From: an uncultured Maribacter sp.
GTDB lineage: Bacteria > Bacteroidota > Bacteroidia > Flavobacteriales > Flavobacteriaceae
Reading direction: 5' to 3'
NCBI GenBank assembly: GCA_947493885.1
Contig: CANLTE010000003.1
Span: forward strand, 434,001 to 498,000
Length of the DNA stretch: 64,000 nt
The translations under genes were made by a program, and so were the position numbers. This document shows positions 52,210 to 62,215 of the stretch, one piece after another; position 1 is the stretch's first letter, and every line of letters starts with the position of its first letter. The notes beneath the pieces were generated by a model, which had not been told where the DNA came from, searched no databases, and saw only the letters and a list, made by a program, of their open reading frames with translations.

Positions 52210-54021
52210 CTAATACCCTGGATTCTGTACTATTTTAGGGTTTTGATCTATAACATTCTGAGGTATTGGACTCATATATTGTTTAAGATTAAATACAGCA
52301 TCATCAAACTCTTCTTCCTCCACACTATAAATCCAAACACCAGAGTTATCAGAAGGAACTGAATTACGAATTACCATATTATGAGTTGGAACAGACATAA
52401 TATCTTCTGCTATTTTCCAGCGCTTGTTATCATAAAAGCGTTTATTCTCAAAGCATAGTTCCACTCGTCTTTCGGAACGGATTGCAATACGCATTTGATC
52501 TTTACTTAAACCTGTTGCCAAGTTTGGTAAATTAGATCTATTTCTCACCTTGTTAATTGCTTCATAAACGGATGCATCTGGTCCTATGGCTTCATTTTGA
52601 GCTTCAGCATAGTTTAACAAAATTTCAGCATACCTAAAGTAAACATCATTTTGTCCGCTAGCACTTCCTGGGTCTGCATCGGGGTTTAGTCTCTTTTTTT
52701 GGTAGTACCCAGAATCCCCTGCATCAGTAGCACCTGCCAAATCAATTTGATTCGTTTTATCAGGGTTTGCATAAGTTTCATCTATTCGCGTGTAAATAAT
52801 ATCTTCTTCTGGCATCCAATCTAATTTATAGGTGGCACCGTCATGTACTATAAAGTCATAAAAACGTTCCTCTCTATCTGTGTATGGAGATTGAGGGTCA
52901 TAACCTGATGTTGGATCTGTTATATCCTTCCCATTTGCCATTTTAAAATTATCCACTAATTCTTGAGTAGGATTATAATTACCCCATGTTCTATACTGTC
53001 CTAACACATATGTTGGACCACCTCTTCTTTCATAATTACTAGACAAACTCCCTACATCTTCCACAGCTTGTCTATCCCAAATAACTTCAGAATTATACTC
53101 ATTTGATGCTCGCCATAAATTTGAAAGATCATTAAACAACTCATAGGTGCCTTCATATTCATCCATAAACTTTTTGTTAGTAGCAGCCGCCCTAGCCCAT
53201 CTAGATTGGTCAGCAGTAGCAAAATGAACATAGTTCTCTGGATCTGAAAGGTATGCTTCCCCACTATTAAACAAAGGGCTAGCGGCGAAAAGTTCTATCC
53301 AGCCTTTAACCGCTAATGCGGCGCCTAAAGTAGCTCTACCTGCATCTCCTTCACCTGAATTGTACTTAACACTTAAATACTCATTATTAACTACACTTTC
53401 TAATTCGCTTGTAATAAAATTGAAGGTTTCTTCAAAAGTTGCTCTTGGTTTTAGCAGTTCATCTTCGGTAGAGGTATTTCTATCCAATGGTTCTAAAATA
53501 ACAGGAAGCCCACCCACATGCACAAAATACTCACTGTAAAAATATGCTCTTAAAAAGCGCACCTCATCATATCTTTTATTATAGAAATCCAAAGTAAAAC
53601 TCTCCTTGTTTTCTTCTAACTTTTGAAGTGCCGTATTACATTTTCTAAGCTTAGAAAAAAATGAAGACCATGAGTACCCATTAGTAGGGCCATGACTTCC
53701 AAACCAAGCACCAGTTGTACTGTTTCCTGGCACTTGACAAATACCTTTTCTCCATTGATAGGCTGTATAATAATGACTAATATTATAATCATCAGTATAA
53801 TAATCTAGCTGCTCGGCAAATCGATTAAAATGAGGAAGTTCACTATATAAATCGTTTATGAAAATATCGGCATTTGCATCTGAAGCCCACTGGGTGTCAT
53901 CAGTAAGTTTAGATTTATTTGTGTTTTCTAAAAACTCATCATGATTACATGAAACCATAAAAAGTATCATAACTACAAACAAAATAGATTTCCATTTTGT
54001 TATGAATTTTATTTTTTTCAT
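52210..54021 (-). CDS. SusD/RagB-family outer-membrane nutrient-binding lipoprotein
   Basis: This 603-residue lipoprotein (lipid Cys25 in FMVSCNHDEF) has the SusD-like N-terminal TPR region and C-terminal RagB/SusD domain: KLRKCNTALQKLEENK, RFLRAYFYSEYFVHVGGLPVI, then YFRYAEILLNYAEAQNEAIG and RRVELCFENKRFYDNKRW. It pairs with the SusC-like receptor 27 bp upstream and captures ligands at the cell surface. The substrate is not clear because no glycoside hydrolase, protease or sulfatase gene is next to it in this window. Confidence 0.96.
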   Translation of the reverse strand: MKKIKFITKWKSILFVVMILFMVSCNHDEFLENTNKSKLTDDTQWASDANADIFINDLYSELPHFNRFAEQLDYYTDDYNISHYYTAYQWRKGICQVPGNSTTGAWFGSHGPTNGYSWSSFFSKLRKCNTALQKLEENKESFTLDFYNKRYDEVRFLRAYFYSEYFVHVGGLPVILEPLDRNTSTEDELLKPRATFEETFNFITSELESVVNNEYLSVKYNSGEGDAGRATLGAALAVKGWIELFAASPLFNSGEAYLSDPENYVHFATADQSRWARAAATNKKFMDEYEGTYELFNDLSNLWRASNEYNSEVIWDRQAVEDVGSLSSNYERRGGPTYVLGQYRTWGNYNPTQELVDNFKMANGKDITDPTSGYDPQSPYTDREERFYDFIVHDGATYKLDWMPEEDIIYTRIDETYANPDKTNQIDLAGATDAGDSGYYQKKRLNPDADPGSASGQNDVYFRYAEILLNYAEAQNEAIGPDASVYEAINKVRNRSNLPNLATGLSKDQMRIAIRSERRVELCFENKRFYDNKRWKIAEDIMSVPTHNMVIRNSVPSDNSGVWIYSVEEEEFDDAVFNLKQYMSPIPQNVIDQNPKIVQNPGY

Positions 54022-54048
54022 CTTAATTATATTCTTTTACATTAATTT

Positions 54049-57000
54049 TTATAGGCTAATATTTACACCAAAGGCGAACGACTTACCAACTGGATAAGCT
54101 CTTTCCAGGTCTCTATACCCTAATTCTGGGTCGATAAAATCTAATCCACTAAAAGTTAAAAGGTTTTGACCAATTAAGTGAAAACGTATAGGCCCAACTC
54201 CCATTTTATCTGTTAATGCTACGGGTAACGTATACCCCAACGTCAACGTTTTTAATCTCAAATAGCTTGTATCTTCAATCCAAAAATCTGAATTCTGACC
54301 ATTATTTGGGGTTGGCGCTGTAGTTGCTCTTGGATACCTGGCATTTTGATTGTCTGGAGTCCATCTGTTATCAAAATATTCGTAAGCAAAATTACTTCCA
54401 TTATTACTAAATGGTACTGTTAAAAAAGTTCGCATACTTACACTTGATTTCGCTGCTCCTTGAAAAAACAAGGACAAGTCGAACCCTTTATGCTCAAAAG
54501 AAGTATTTAATCCAAAGGTCATTCCTGGATATTCCGAAGGGTCACCTATTACTGTTTCATCATTGATATCTATAATACCATCTGGCACACCATCAGGCCC
54601 GCTTAAATCTGCATATCTTATATCTCCAGGTCGTAAATCCCCAAATTGCTGAACATTGTAACCATCGTCTTCGTTTACAAAACCATCTCCATTTGTGTCA
54701 TCCGAAGTTGAAAAAAGTCCTAAAGATTTGTATCCAAAACGCGTTCTTAAAGGACGCCCTTTTCGTGTTCTATTTGCATTCTCCCTTTGAGCATCGGACT
54801 CAAACAATTCAACAACTTCGTTTTTAGCGTAGCTAAAATTAGCTCCGATGTTCATGATTAAACCGTTTTCAAATTTTTTAAAGGAGCTAACAGCGATTTC
54901 AAATCCGCGGTTATTCATTTCTCCCTTATTTTCCTGAGCCAGATCTAACCCATACTCCACAGGCAAAGTTACTTGTGGAGGAAGTAACATTCCTGTTCTG
55001 TCTTCCTTAAAATAATCAAACTCTAATTTCAACAAACTATTCCACATAGAAAGATCAAAACCAATATCCAATTTGGTTGCAATTTCCCAGGTAATATTCG
55101 GGTTTGATTCTCGTGGAATTCTTGAACCTTGTACAACTGCACCAGATCCAAAAGCATAAGCGTTACCACGTAAATCGTAACCATCTAAATACTGATAATC
55201 TGCAATTCTAAAGGTTCCATTATTATTTCTAAAGTATGGTAAATTCCCAGATTTACCCCAGGATCCCCGTAGTTTCAAATTATCTATGCTAGAAATGTTA
55301 TTCATAAATTTCTCTTCTGATATTCTCCAACCTGCGGAATAAGCTGGAAAATAACCCCACCTTGATCCAGGGGCAAAAGAATAATGACCATCATAACGAC
55401 CAGAAGCCTCAAGTAAATACTTGTCTTTATAGGTATATCCCAACCTATATACATAACCCAACTCGCTTTGAGTCCAGGAAGACCCTCTATTGCTAGAATC
55501 TAGCAAATCTGAACTACCCAAATCTAATTCGTCGATATCCAAACCAAATCTTTCTCGTCTTGCCTGAAACCAATCACCTTCTCGCTCCGTTGACTCTGCA
55601 ACAAATAATCCCGATACGTTGTGATTCCCAAAGCTTCTTTTATAATTAACATAGCCCTGATACGTAAAAGTTTTAGACCTTCTGTTTTGTATTTGCAACC
55701 ATGTAAATGGTGCTCCGTTACCTTCTTGATTGGAAATCGCATCTGTGAATGTATAAGGAGTCGCATCTAAATTTATATTTTGATAAACAAATGGTACATG
55801 AAACCCTTTTTCATATTCTGATTTAGAGTCATAGCTAAATACTCCTTTTACACTTAATCCTTTTATAAAACTCAAATCTTGTTCCACCGCAACTGAACTC
55901 AATAAGGTATTATCTTCATCCTTTCTGTATCCTTTAGATTTTAAAACTCCAACTGGAGTACTTGCTGAAGATTCCCCCCATTTATCGCCACCTGGATATA
56001 ATAAAGATTGTGTTGGCACAAATTTGTAAAAACTCCTGAATAAATGCGGAAGATTTTCATTAGCATCAATTCCTTTCGTATCTTCTATAGACCCTATAAG
56101 AGACAAACTAACCTTTGTTGTAGGAGTTATTTTAGTCTCCAATGACAAATCATAATTATACCTTTGATAACCTACTGGATCAAAAATACCTTCTTGTTTA
56201 AAACGACTAAGCGCCCCTCTATAGGTAACAAATTCTGTACCTCCACTAATTTCTATTCCGTTAGTTGTTACTGGTGATGTTGTTTTATAAACATCCGTAA
56301 ATTTAGAATCTGGGTACAAAAAAGGATCCTGTGCATGTAAATTATCATAATTTGCAACTAAATTTGGATCATTTGGTGGTGTTGATCCATTAGGATTATC
56401 ATTAAAATACCCTTCGTTTTGGATAATCATATAATCTTTAGCGCTTACCATTTCTGGAAGATATGTCGGTTTTTGAAAACCCACAGAGGTACTAATAGAA
56501 ACACTTGGTTTTCCTAATTTTCCTTTTTTTGTTGTTATCAGAATAACCCCATTAGCTCCTCCTATACCAAACGGAGCAACAGCAGCTGCATCTTTTAAAA
56601 CAGTAACCGTTTCAATAGAGTTTGGATTTATTTGTTGAAGGTTGTTTCGTCTTATACCATCAACAACTATTAACGGACTTGTACTACCATTAGTTACAAC
56701 CCCTCTAATATTTATATTTGGGCTGTCGTCTCCAGGAGCACCTCCATTTGGTCTCATATTTAACCCTGTTACCCTACCTGCTAACGAGCTAGCTACATTT
56801 GAAACTGGGATTTCAGAAACTTCTTTTGCCTTTAAGCTACTTATAGCTCCTGTTACGGTTGTTTTTTTCTGGGTACTATAAGCAACAATTACAACTTCTT
56901 CTAAACTTGCTGCATCTTCCTTTAAAGTTACATTTATAGTGTTTTTTCCATCAACTAGTAATTCTTTTGTGGTAAAACCAATATAAGAGATTACTAAAAC

Positions 57001-57558
57001 AGCGTTTTTATCGCTAACCTTAAGACTATATTTCCCATCAAAATCTGATTGCGTACCATTTGCAGTACCTTTCTCAACAATATTTGCTCCTGGTAAAGGA
57101 CTACCGTCTTCGCTAGTTATTATACCCTCAACCGTATAGTCCTGTTCTTTAAGTCTATTTTCATTGTTACTGACTTTTTTAACTTTAGACCTAGTATGTT
57201 TCCTTTTTTTTAAAACAATTTGATTTTTAACTAGTCGGTAGGAAATATTACTATTACTAAAAATAATTTCTAATATTTCCTTAATTGGAGTTTTGTGAAC
57301 TTTTATAGATACTTTTTGAGATACATCTACATCTCCAGTAATGTAAAAAAACTTAAATTGACTCTTAGATTCAATTTTTGCCAAAACATTTTCTATTGAT
57401 TGCTTTTCTACATTTAATGAGATTTTTTTATTCTGAGAATAAGTGCTTGCATTTAAATTAAACAACACCAGAACAAATAATAATAATGAGAGTTTCATTT
57501 CTCTGTTCTTTTTAAGGAAGTTTTCTAAAAACCCAGAAAACCTGTCTGTTTTTTTCAT
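54049..57558 (-). CDS. SusC/RagA-family TonB-dependent receptor with STN domain
   Basis: This 1169-residue outer-membrane receptor has, in order, a signal peptide (about 20-42), STN domain (about 45-118), carboxypeptidase-D-like domain (VEGIITSEDGSPLPGANI; TQSDFDGKYSL, about 141-225), plug (PLIVVDGIRRNNLQQINPNSIETVTVLKDAAAV, in two stretches) and a long barrel ending KSFAFGVNISL. The STN domain means it can signal through the FecR gene just upstream. It forms the import pair with the SusD gene 27 bp downstream. Confidence 0.96.
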   Translation of the reverse strand: MKKTDRFSGFLENFLKKNREMKLSLLLFVLVLFNLNASTYSQNKKISLNVEKQSIENVLAKIESKSQFKFFYITGDVDVSQKVSIKVHKTPIKEILEIIFSNSNISYRLVKNQIVLKKRKHTRSKVKKVSNNENRLKEQDYTVEGIITSEDGSPLPGANIVEKGTANGTQSDFDGKYSLKVSDKNAVLVISYIGFTTKELLVDGKNTINVTLKEDAASLEEVVIVAYSTQKKTTVTGAISSLKAKEVSEIPVSNVASSLAGRVTGLNMRPNGGAPGDDSPNINIRGVVTNGSTSPLIVVDGIRRNNLQQINPNSIETVTVLKDAAAVAPFGIGGANGVILITTKKGKLGKPSVSISTSVGFQKPTYLPEMVSAKDYMIIQNEGYFNDNPNGSTPPNDPNLVANYDNLHAQDPFLYPDSKFTDVYKTTSPVTTNGIEISGGTEFVTYRGALSRFKQEGIFDPVGYQRYNYDLSLETKITPTTKVSLSLIGSIEDTKGIDANENLPHLFRSFYKFVPTQSLLYPGGDKWGESSASTPVGVLKSKGYRKDEDNTLLSSVAVEQDLSFIKGLSVKGVFSYDSKSEYEKGFHVPFVYQNINLDATPYTFTDAISNQEGNGAPFTWLQIQNRRSKTFTYQGYVNYKRSFGNHNVSGLFVAESTEREGDWFQARRERFGLDIDELDLGSSDLLDSSNRGSSWTQSELGYVYRLGYTYKDKYLLEASGRYDGHYSFAPGSRWGYFPAYSAGWRISEEKFMNNISSIDNLKLRGSWGKSGNLPYFRNNNGTFRIADYQYLDGYDLRGNAYAFGSGAVVQGSRIPRESNPNITWEIATKLDIGFDLSMWNSLLKLEFDYFKEDRTGMLLPPQVTLPVEYGLDLAQENKGEMNNRGFEIAVSSFKKFENGLIMNIGANFSYAKNEVVELFESDAQRENANRTRKGRPLRTRFGYKSLGLFSTSDDTNGDGFVNEDDGYNVQQFGDLRPGDIRYADLSGPDGVPDGIIDINDETVIGDPSEYPGMTFGLNTSFEHKGFDLSLFFQGAAKSSVSMRTFLTVPFSNNGSNFAYEYFDNRWTPDNQNARYPRATTAPTPNNGQNSDFWIEDTSYLRLKTLTLGYTLPVALTDKMGVGPIRFHLIGQNLLTFSGLDFIDPELGYRDLERAYPVGKSFAFGVNISL

Positions 57559-57610
57559 AATTTAGTGTGATTTTGATTGGTTATTTTCATTTCTGTTAAA
57601 ATCGTTTTGT

Positions 57611-57644
57611 GTCGAGAAACGTTGCCGCGTTTCTCGACTTTTTT
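57611..57644. repeat. Hairpin between fecR and susC, T6 on the + strand side
   Basis: GTCGAGAAACG (57611-57621) pairs with CGTTTCTCGAC (57628-57638), eleven perfect pairs around a 6-nt loop (TTGCCG), followed on the plus strand by T6. In the operon's direction the A-run comes first, so this is not a simple terminator of fecR. It mirrors the structure at 937-967 in the other sigma-FecR-receptor locus; both loops contain a GCCG/CGGC core. Confidence 0.7.
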
Positions 57645-57672
57645 GTTTTCCTATCAAGTCATGTCTCTGTAT

Positions 57673-58797
57673 TTAAGGTTTATTAATTATTATTTTATTA
57701 TCTACAATTTTGTAATTAAATCCAGCACTTTCTTTAAAGGTGTCCAACAAATCAATTATGGACTCATTTTTAAAATCTCCCCTAAATCTTAATTTGTTTA
57801 ATTTTAGATATTTATTTTCAATAACTACATTGTACTTCCGCTCTATTTTTTTTACGATGTTCATAAAGTTTTCGTTGTTAAAGAGCAGCCTACCATCCAG
57901 CCAACCTAAATAATGGCTAATGTTAACGTTTTTAACCTCTATGTTTTGTTGTAACAATGATGCCTTTTGACCAGGAGCTATTTTTTTATGATATTTTGGA
58001 TTGTTTTTCTCAAGTTGATTGTATACCACCACGCTTCCTTCTGCCAACACCGCATAAGCCTCTGTATTCTCATAGGAATTCACATTAAAATGAGTTCCCA
58101 AAACCTTTACTCCAATGTTATTAGCATTTACTACAAAAGCATGGTTTAAGTCTTTGGAAACTTCAAAATATGCTTCCCCCTGTAAATAGATTTCTCTTTG
58201 CTTTCCTGGTATAAAGTTTACCGGGTACTTCATAGTTGACCCAGCATTTAAATGAACTGCCGTGCCATCTGATAATATTAATCTAAAAGTTCTTCCATTT
58301 GGAATTTCTATTTCATTATAAACAAGTTCTGTTACTTCTTTATTGGCTGTATAACTAATAGATGCTCCATTTTGTTTCCCTATAATTTGCCCATTATTAA
58401 GTAATGCTTGTTTGTCATTGGTGTTAATTACAACCTTTTTATTATCACCAGTTTTAAGAATTATTGGTTGTTCAGAAATTACTAAAGGAGGAGATTGGTT
58501 TTCTTTTTTATCAGTCCTAAAAAACCAAATGGATAAAGAAAATATTGCAATTAATACGGCAGCGTATTTTAAATACTTTACAAAAAACAACTTATTTTCT
58601 TTTTTACTTTCTATTGTCTCAAGTGCAATTTTTTGCCAAATTTTATTTTTAATATCCGATTCAAAATTTAATTCTTTAAGAGGTACACTTTTATCTTGAA
58701 AAGATTCTATGTAATTATCTAATAACTCCTTTTCGGCATCACTACACTCATTGTTAACATATTTTCTAAAAAGCCTTTTTGCTTGTCTCTTATTCAT
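57673..58797 (-). CDS. FecR family anti-sigma factor
   Basis: This 374-residue protein has a cytoplasmic N terminus (1-70, DUF4880-like), one membrane helix (about 73-92), a FecR domain (about 160-260, EIPNGRTFRLILSDGTAVHLNAGS) and a C-terminal DUF4974 domain (about 300-374). It lies between the ECF sigma gene (185 bp upstream) and susC (114 bp downstream), and links the STN domain of SusC to the sigma factor. Confidence 0.95.
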   Translation of the reverse strand: MNKRQAKRLFRKYVNNECSDAEKELLDNYIESFQDKSVPLKELNFESDIKNKIWQKIALETIESKKENKLFFVKYLKYAAVLIAIFSLSIWFFRTDKKENQSPPLVISEQPIILKTGDNKKVVINTNDKQALLNNGQIIGKQNGASISYTANKEVTELVYNEIEIPNGRTFRLILSDGTAVHLNAGSTMKYPVNFIPGKQREIYLQGEAYFEVSKDLNHAFVVNANNIGVKVLGTHFNVNSYENTEAYAVLAEGSVVVYNQLEKNNPKYHKKIAPGQKASLLQQNIEVKNVNISHYLGWLDGRLLFNNENFMNIVKKIERKYNVVIENKYLKLNKLRFRGDFKNESIIDLLDTFKESAGFNYKIVDNKIIINKP

Positions 58798-58982
58798 AAA
58801 TTACTAAACTAAAAAGTGTTTATATATACTAAGTACCATAAAATGACATATGGTACACGTTAGCATTCTATATTTTTAATTTTTATATGACAAAAATTAA
58901 AAAATACGCTGTTTTTTTGTAAAAAAAATAGGAATATGATATTGTTTTGAATGAAGTAACCCGTTTTACTTACGTATGATTA

Positions 58983-59567
58983 CTATATAGGAATAGAAAA
59001 ACAAATAAGAAAAAAATACAACACCACTTCTTCTGACTGAAGTCCTAATTTTATTTTTTGTATACCCTTGGAAATCTGATTCTTAACTGCCTGAATAGTG
59101 ATTCCTAATTCATTTGCGATTTCCTTATTAGACTTATGTTCGAACCTACTTAAAACAAAAATTTGTTTGCATCTATTAGGTAACTGGTTCTCGACAATAT
59201 TAATAATTAACTCTTCTAATTCCAGATATTCCATTTTTAAAGATATATTCATAGAAACATCTATTAAATTAAGTCTAGTTAAATCTTCGTTTGAGATTTT
59301 TCTGTTTCTGATATAATTAAAAATTTGAAATTTTACGCACTGAAAGAGGTAGGCTTTTAGGTTTTTAATACTGGTATCTTTACGCTTAGACCATAAGTCT
59401 CCAAAAATGTTTTGAATAATATCTTCACAGACTTCTTTATTATTTAATATTTTAAAAGCGTAGTGAAACATGTTCTTAGAATATTTATCATAAACTTCTC
59501 TAAAAGCACTTGGGTTTCCATTTGCTATGAGGTTTAGAATAATATCATCAGAAAGACTTTTAGTCAT
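58983..59567 (-). CDS. ECF RNA polymerase sigma factor
   Basis: This 194-residue sigma factor has region 2 (FREVYDKYSKNMFHYAFKI, then VCEDIIQNIFGDLW) and region 4 (LSRFEHKSNKEIANELGITIQAVKNQISK). It is the first gene of the sigma-FecR-SusC-SusD unit and likely activates susCD. The C terminus ends in a short hydrophobic stretch (VVLYFFLICFSIPI), an unusual tail for a sigma factor that could associate with the membrane or with FecR. Confidence 0.93.
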   Translation of the reverse strand: MTKSLSDDIILNLIANGNPSAFREVYDKYSKNMFHYAFKILNNKEVCEDIIQNIFGDLWSKRKDTSIKNLKAYLFQCVKFQIFNYIRNRKISNEDLTRLNLIDVSMNISLKMEYLELEELIINIVENQLPNRCKQIFVLSRFEHKSNKEIANELGITIQAVKNQISKGIQKIKLGLQSEEVVLYFFLICFSIPI

Positions 59568-59664
59568 TTTATGCTTGAGGAGATATAAATTTCGAAATAA
59601 ATATATTCAAAATATAACAATAATATAATGTATATCTAAAAATATTATATTAAATACAAAAAAA

Positions 59665-59698
59665 GGGAACCTAAACCATTGGTTTAAGTTCCCTTTTT
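59665..59698. terminator. Terminator after the LVIVD-type lipoprotein gene
   Basis: A long stem GGGAAC + TAAACC with its complement (59665-59693) has a two-base loop and one bulge, with A-rich sequence on the left and T5 on the right. It lies 24 bp after the stop codon at 59722 on the minus strand. Confidence 0.85.
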
Positions 59699-59721
59699 CA
59701 ATATAAAATTTAAGTAGTTGT

Positions 59722-61371
59722 TTAGAATTTCTTTTTTACATCTCTAAATGTTCCTGATACAGTAGCAGTTTCGGATTTAGTAACTTTTCCAAAAATGTTT
59801 ACCACAGAGCTTTCTCCAATAAATTCAAGAGTTGCACCATCATTTAATATTAAATCTCCGTATATCGTAAGGTTACCTTCTACTCTAAGCGTTGCATTTG
59901 CGTTTACAGTAACATTTTTTCTTTTATTGTTACGAGCTACAACAAATGTTCCATTCATTTCAAAAATAGAATTACTATTTAGGTTAACCTCATTTTTAAC
60001 AGTCCATGAACCACATAGAAGTAATTGTCCATTTACATTAAAGTCATTGAACCTTTTTGCACCTCTAAATTCAAAAGTATCTCCTTGATTTACATTTAAA
60101 TCAGAACTTCCTGAATATCGTTCTAAACTAGCACAACGCGCCGCTAAACTCTCGTTTGGCTTGTTCAATTTTATAATCTGTAAACCTTGTTTTCCAGAAG
60201 CAGCAAAAACATAATCGCCTTTAGAATCTACATAGTTTATAGAGCCTTCAAGCTCAATAATACCAACTAAATCCGTATTATTCGTTTGTTTCTCTGATAA
60301 ACAAAGTCCGGCTCCACCATTTGCCATTAACACAACTTCATCATTTGTTGCTACTGCATTGGTAACCACATCTGCTCCATCTACTCCATTTGGGTTTGCC
60401 AAAATTGGAACATATTCTACCAAAGTACCACTAGCTATATTATAAACTCCAGCTCCTTTGCTTCCTTCGGCTACTACAATGTTTTCACCAACAAAGTCCA
60501 AGGTTCTTTTTGTATTATTTCCAAAATCAGATTGAATTGCTATTTCTTTTGATACATTTAAATCTTGGTCTAAAATGGCAATACCTTTGCTGGCATCTAA
60601 TACGGCTATATTGTTGTCTTTAACAGCTACAGAACGTAAATCTTGAAAAGCTGTTTCATTTTGCACTGTTAATTCCGCTTTATCATAGGCTGTAACGTAT
60701 CCTTCCTGACCGCTAGTCACAAGAACTTTATCTCCCTGGGTATCCACATCAGTAGCGTTGTATCCTTCCTGGAATGCATAAGATATACCCGCTTCAAGGT
60801 TAAACTTACCACTAGAAGCATGTATTTTAGCTAAATATGAATTAGATGTTGCTCTAACCGATTTTTCGGAATCAACACCTCCTACCGCATAAACAAAACC
60901 ATCTTCATATTTTACAGCATTAACATCTGCATTTGTATAATAAAGTCTTGAAGAAACTCTAGGCTTGGTTGGATCACTAACATTAATAATATCAATTGCA
61001 CCTGCCAAACCATCTTCTACAGTATTATAAGATACATATGCGTAATTTCCATCAACATGTACATGAGAAGCTGTTAGGTTTTCTCCTCCGTTTCTAAATT
61101 TTGGAGGCGAAACTTGCGCAACTAACGTCAATGGATAATCCCCTGCTTCTGTGTTCTCTCCTTTAGCGCTTAAAGATTTTCCAGACAAAGTAGCTTCATC
61201 AAAAATATCTAAAACACCAGATTTATCATAGCTAATACTATTCTCTAAATCCTGCTCATTCTCCTCAATCGAAATATCATCTTTGGGATCGCTATATACT
61301 GTAGTTTCATCACTACACGACGCAGTCAGAACAACTGCAGCCATAGCAAAAAAGTATGCTTTTCTAATCAT
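59722..61371 (-). CDS. LVIVD-repeat beta-propeller lipoprotein
   Basis: This 549-residue lipoprotein (lipid Cys19 in VLTASCSDE) has repeated blades in the style of LVIVD/beta-propeller proteins: HVDGNYAYVSYNTVEDGL followed by IDIINVSDPTKPRVSSRLY; VNAVKYEDGFVYAVGG; ENIVVAEGSKGAGVYNI. A C-terminal region (about 435-549) of short beta turns (SIFEMNGTFVVARNN; ATLRVEGNLTIYGDLILNDGATLEF) is beta-helix-like. It is surface-located in all likelihood. It lies upstream of the sigma-FecR-susCD unit on the same strand but has its own terminator. Confidence 0.82.
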   Translation of the reverse strand: MIRKAYFFAMAAVVLTASCSDETTVYSDPKDDISIEENEQDLENSISYDKSGVLDIFDEATLSGKSLSAKGENTEAGDYPLTLVAQVSPPKFRNGGENLTASHVHVDGNYAYVSYNTVEDGLAGAIDIINVSDPTKPRVSSRLYYTNADVNAVKYEDGFVYAVGGVDSEKSVRATSNSYLAKIHASSGKFNLEAGISYAFQEGYNATDVDTQGDKVLVTSGQEGYVTAYDKAELTVQNETAFQDLRSVAVKDNNIAVLDASKGIAILDQDLNVSKEIAIQSDFGNNTKRTLDFVGENIVVAEGSKGAGVYNIASGTLVEYVPILANPNGVDGADVVTNAVATNDEVVLMANGGAGLCLSEKQTNNTDLVGIIELEGSINYVDSKGDYVFAASGKQGLQIIKLNKPNESLAARCASLERYSGSSDLNVNQGDTFEFRGAKRFNDFNVNGQLLLCGSWTVKNEVNLNSNSIFEMNGTFVVARNNKRKNVTVNANATLRVEGNLTIYGDLILNDGATLEFIGESSVVNIFGKVTKSETATVSGTFRDVKKKF

Positions 61372-61504
61372 TATGTAGGTATTTTAAAGATTTGGTCTTT
61401 CAAATAACGAAATTACCTACACAAAAGTATTCTTAGCCATTAACTTTTCGATGAACTACAAAATTAATAGCTTCAACTGTGTTAAATAGCTAACAATAAA
61501 CACG

Positions 61505-62155
61505 CTATATTTTCCTTGCTTTTGCCATTATAAACAAAATAACTATTGGAACCGCCAAAAAAATTACCATAAACGGTTGCGATGTTATTAAACTAGGCAT
61601 AAAAAGTAGTGTAGTAGCGTAACCTCCTATTGCCCCACCAAAGTGCGCAGTATGACCAATATTACCTAATCTACTTTTCATCCCATAAATAGAATATAAC
61701 AAATAGCCTATACCTATAACATAAGCGGGAACCGGAATAGGTATAAACATTAAACCAAGTTGCATATTGGGTTGTAGCAATATTGCAGCATAAAGCACGC
61801 CCGTAACAGCACCACTTGCTCCTACTGCACTATAATACGGTTCGTTTTTATGAAAAAACAAAGACAGTAAACCACCAGCAGCCAGGCTAATAAAATATAT
61901 AATTAAAAACTTACTTGAGTTAAACCAACTGATTACTACATCTGCAAAAAAGTAAAGCGTAAACATATTAAAAAACAAATGTGCCCAATCAACATGCAAA
62001 AATCCTGAGGTAAGCAAGCGTTCTTTTTGCCCTGCTTTAATGCCACTTATGTTAAATTTATAACGTTCGAAAAAAGGGTGATCCTCAAAACCTTTTAGAG
62101 AAACTATAACATTCGCAGCTATTATTGCTATGGTTACTAAATGAAGGTTGTTCAT
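61505..62155 (-). CDS. Rhomboid family intramembrane serine protease
   Basis: This 216-residue protein has six helices and the rhomboid dyad: Ser114 in SAVGASGAVTG and His171 in GHTAHFGGAIGGY, with the HxxxN motif HLFFNM in helix 2. It cleaves transmembrane substrates within the membrane. It is divergent from the LpxL-like gene, both reading from the palindromic promoter at 62179-62196. Confidence 0.93.
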   Translation of the reverse strand: MNNLHLVTIAIIAANVIVSLKGFEDHPFFERYKFNISGIKAGQKERLLTSGFLHVDWAHLFFNMFTLYFFADVVISWFNSSKFLIIYFISLAAGGLLSLFFHKNEPYYSAVGASGAVTGVLYAAILLQPNMQLGLMFIPIPVPAYVIGIGYLLYSIYGMKSRLGNIGHTAHFGGAIGGYATTLLFMPSLITSQPFMVIFLAVPIVILFIMAKARKI

Positions 62156-62178
62156 GCGCGTTCAATTATGTTTGGACT

Positions 62179-62196
62179 CAAATATAGCTATATTTG
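62179..62196. promoter_or_regulatory. Palindromic divergent promoter (CAAATATAGCTATATTTG)
   Basis: An 18-bp perfect palindrome contains a TATATTTG -7 box on each strand: 62189-62196 for the acyltransferase gene (+) and its mirror at 62179-62186 for the rhomboid gene (-). The two boxes point away from each other, one ending 20 bp before the + ATG and the other 24 bp before the - ATG. Polymerases cannot occupy both at once, implying mutual exclusion. Confidence 0.6.
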
Positions 62197-62215
62197 TGTA
62201 TTATAATATTAAGCA

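Noticed and set aside
55524-55766. Alternative-frame ORFs inside susC and the other large genes
   Set aside because: They are fully contained in well-supported genes and show no domain or start-site evidence.
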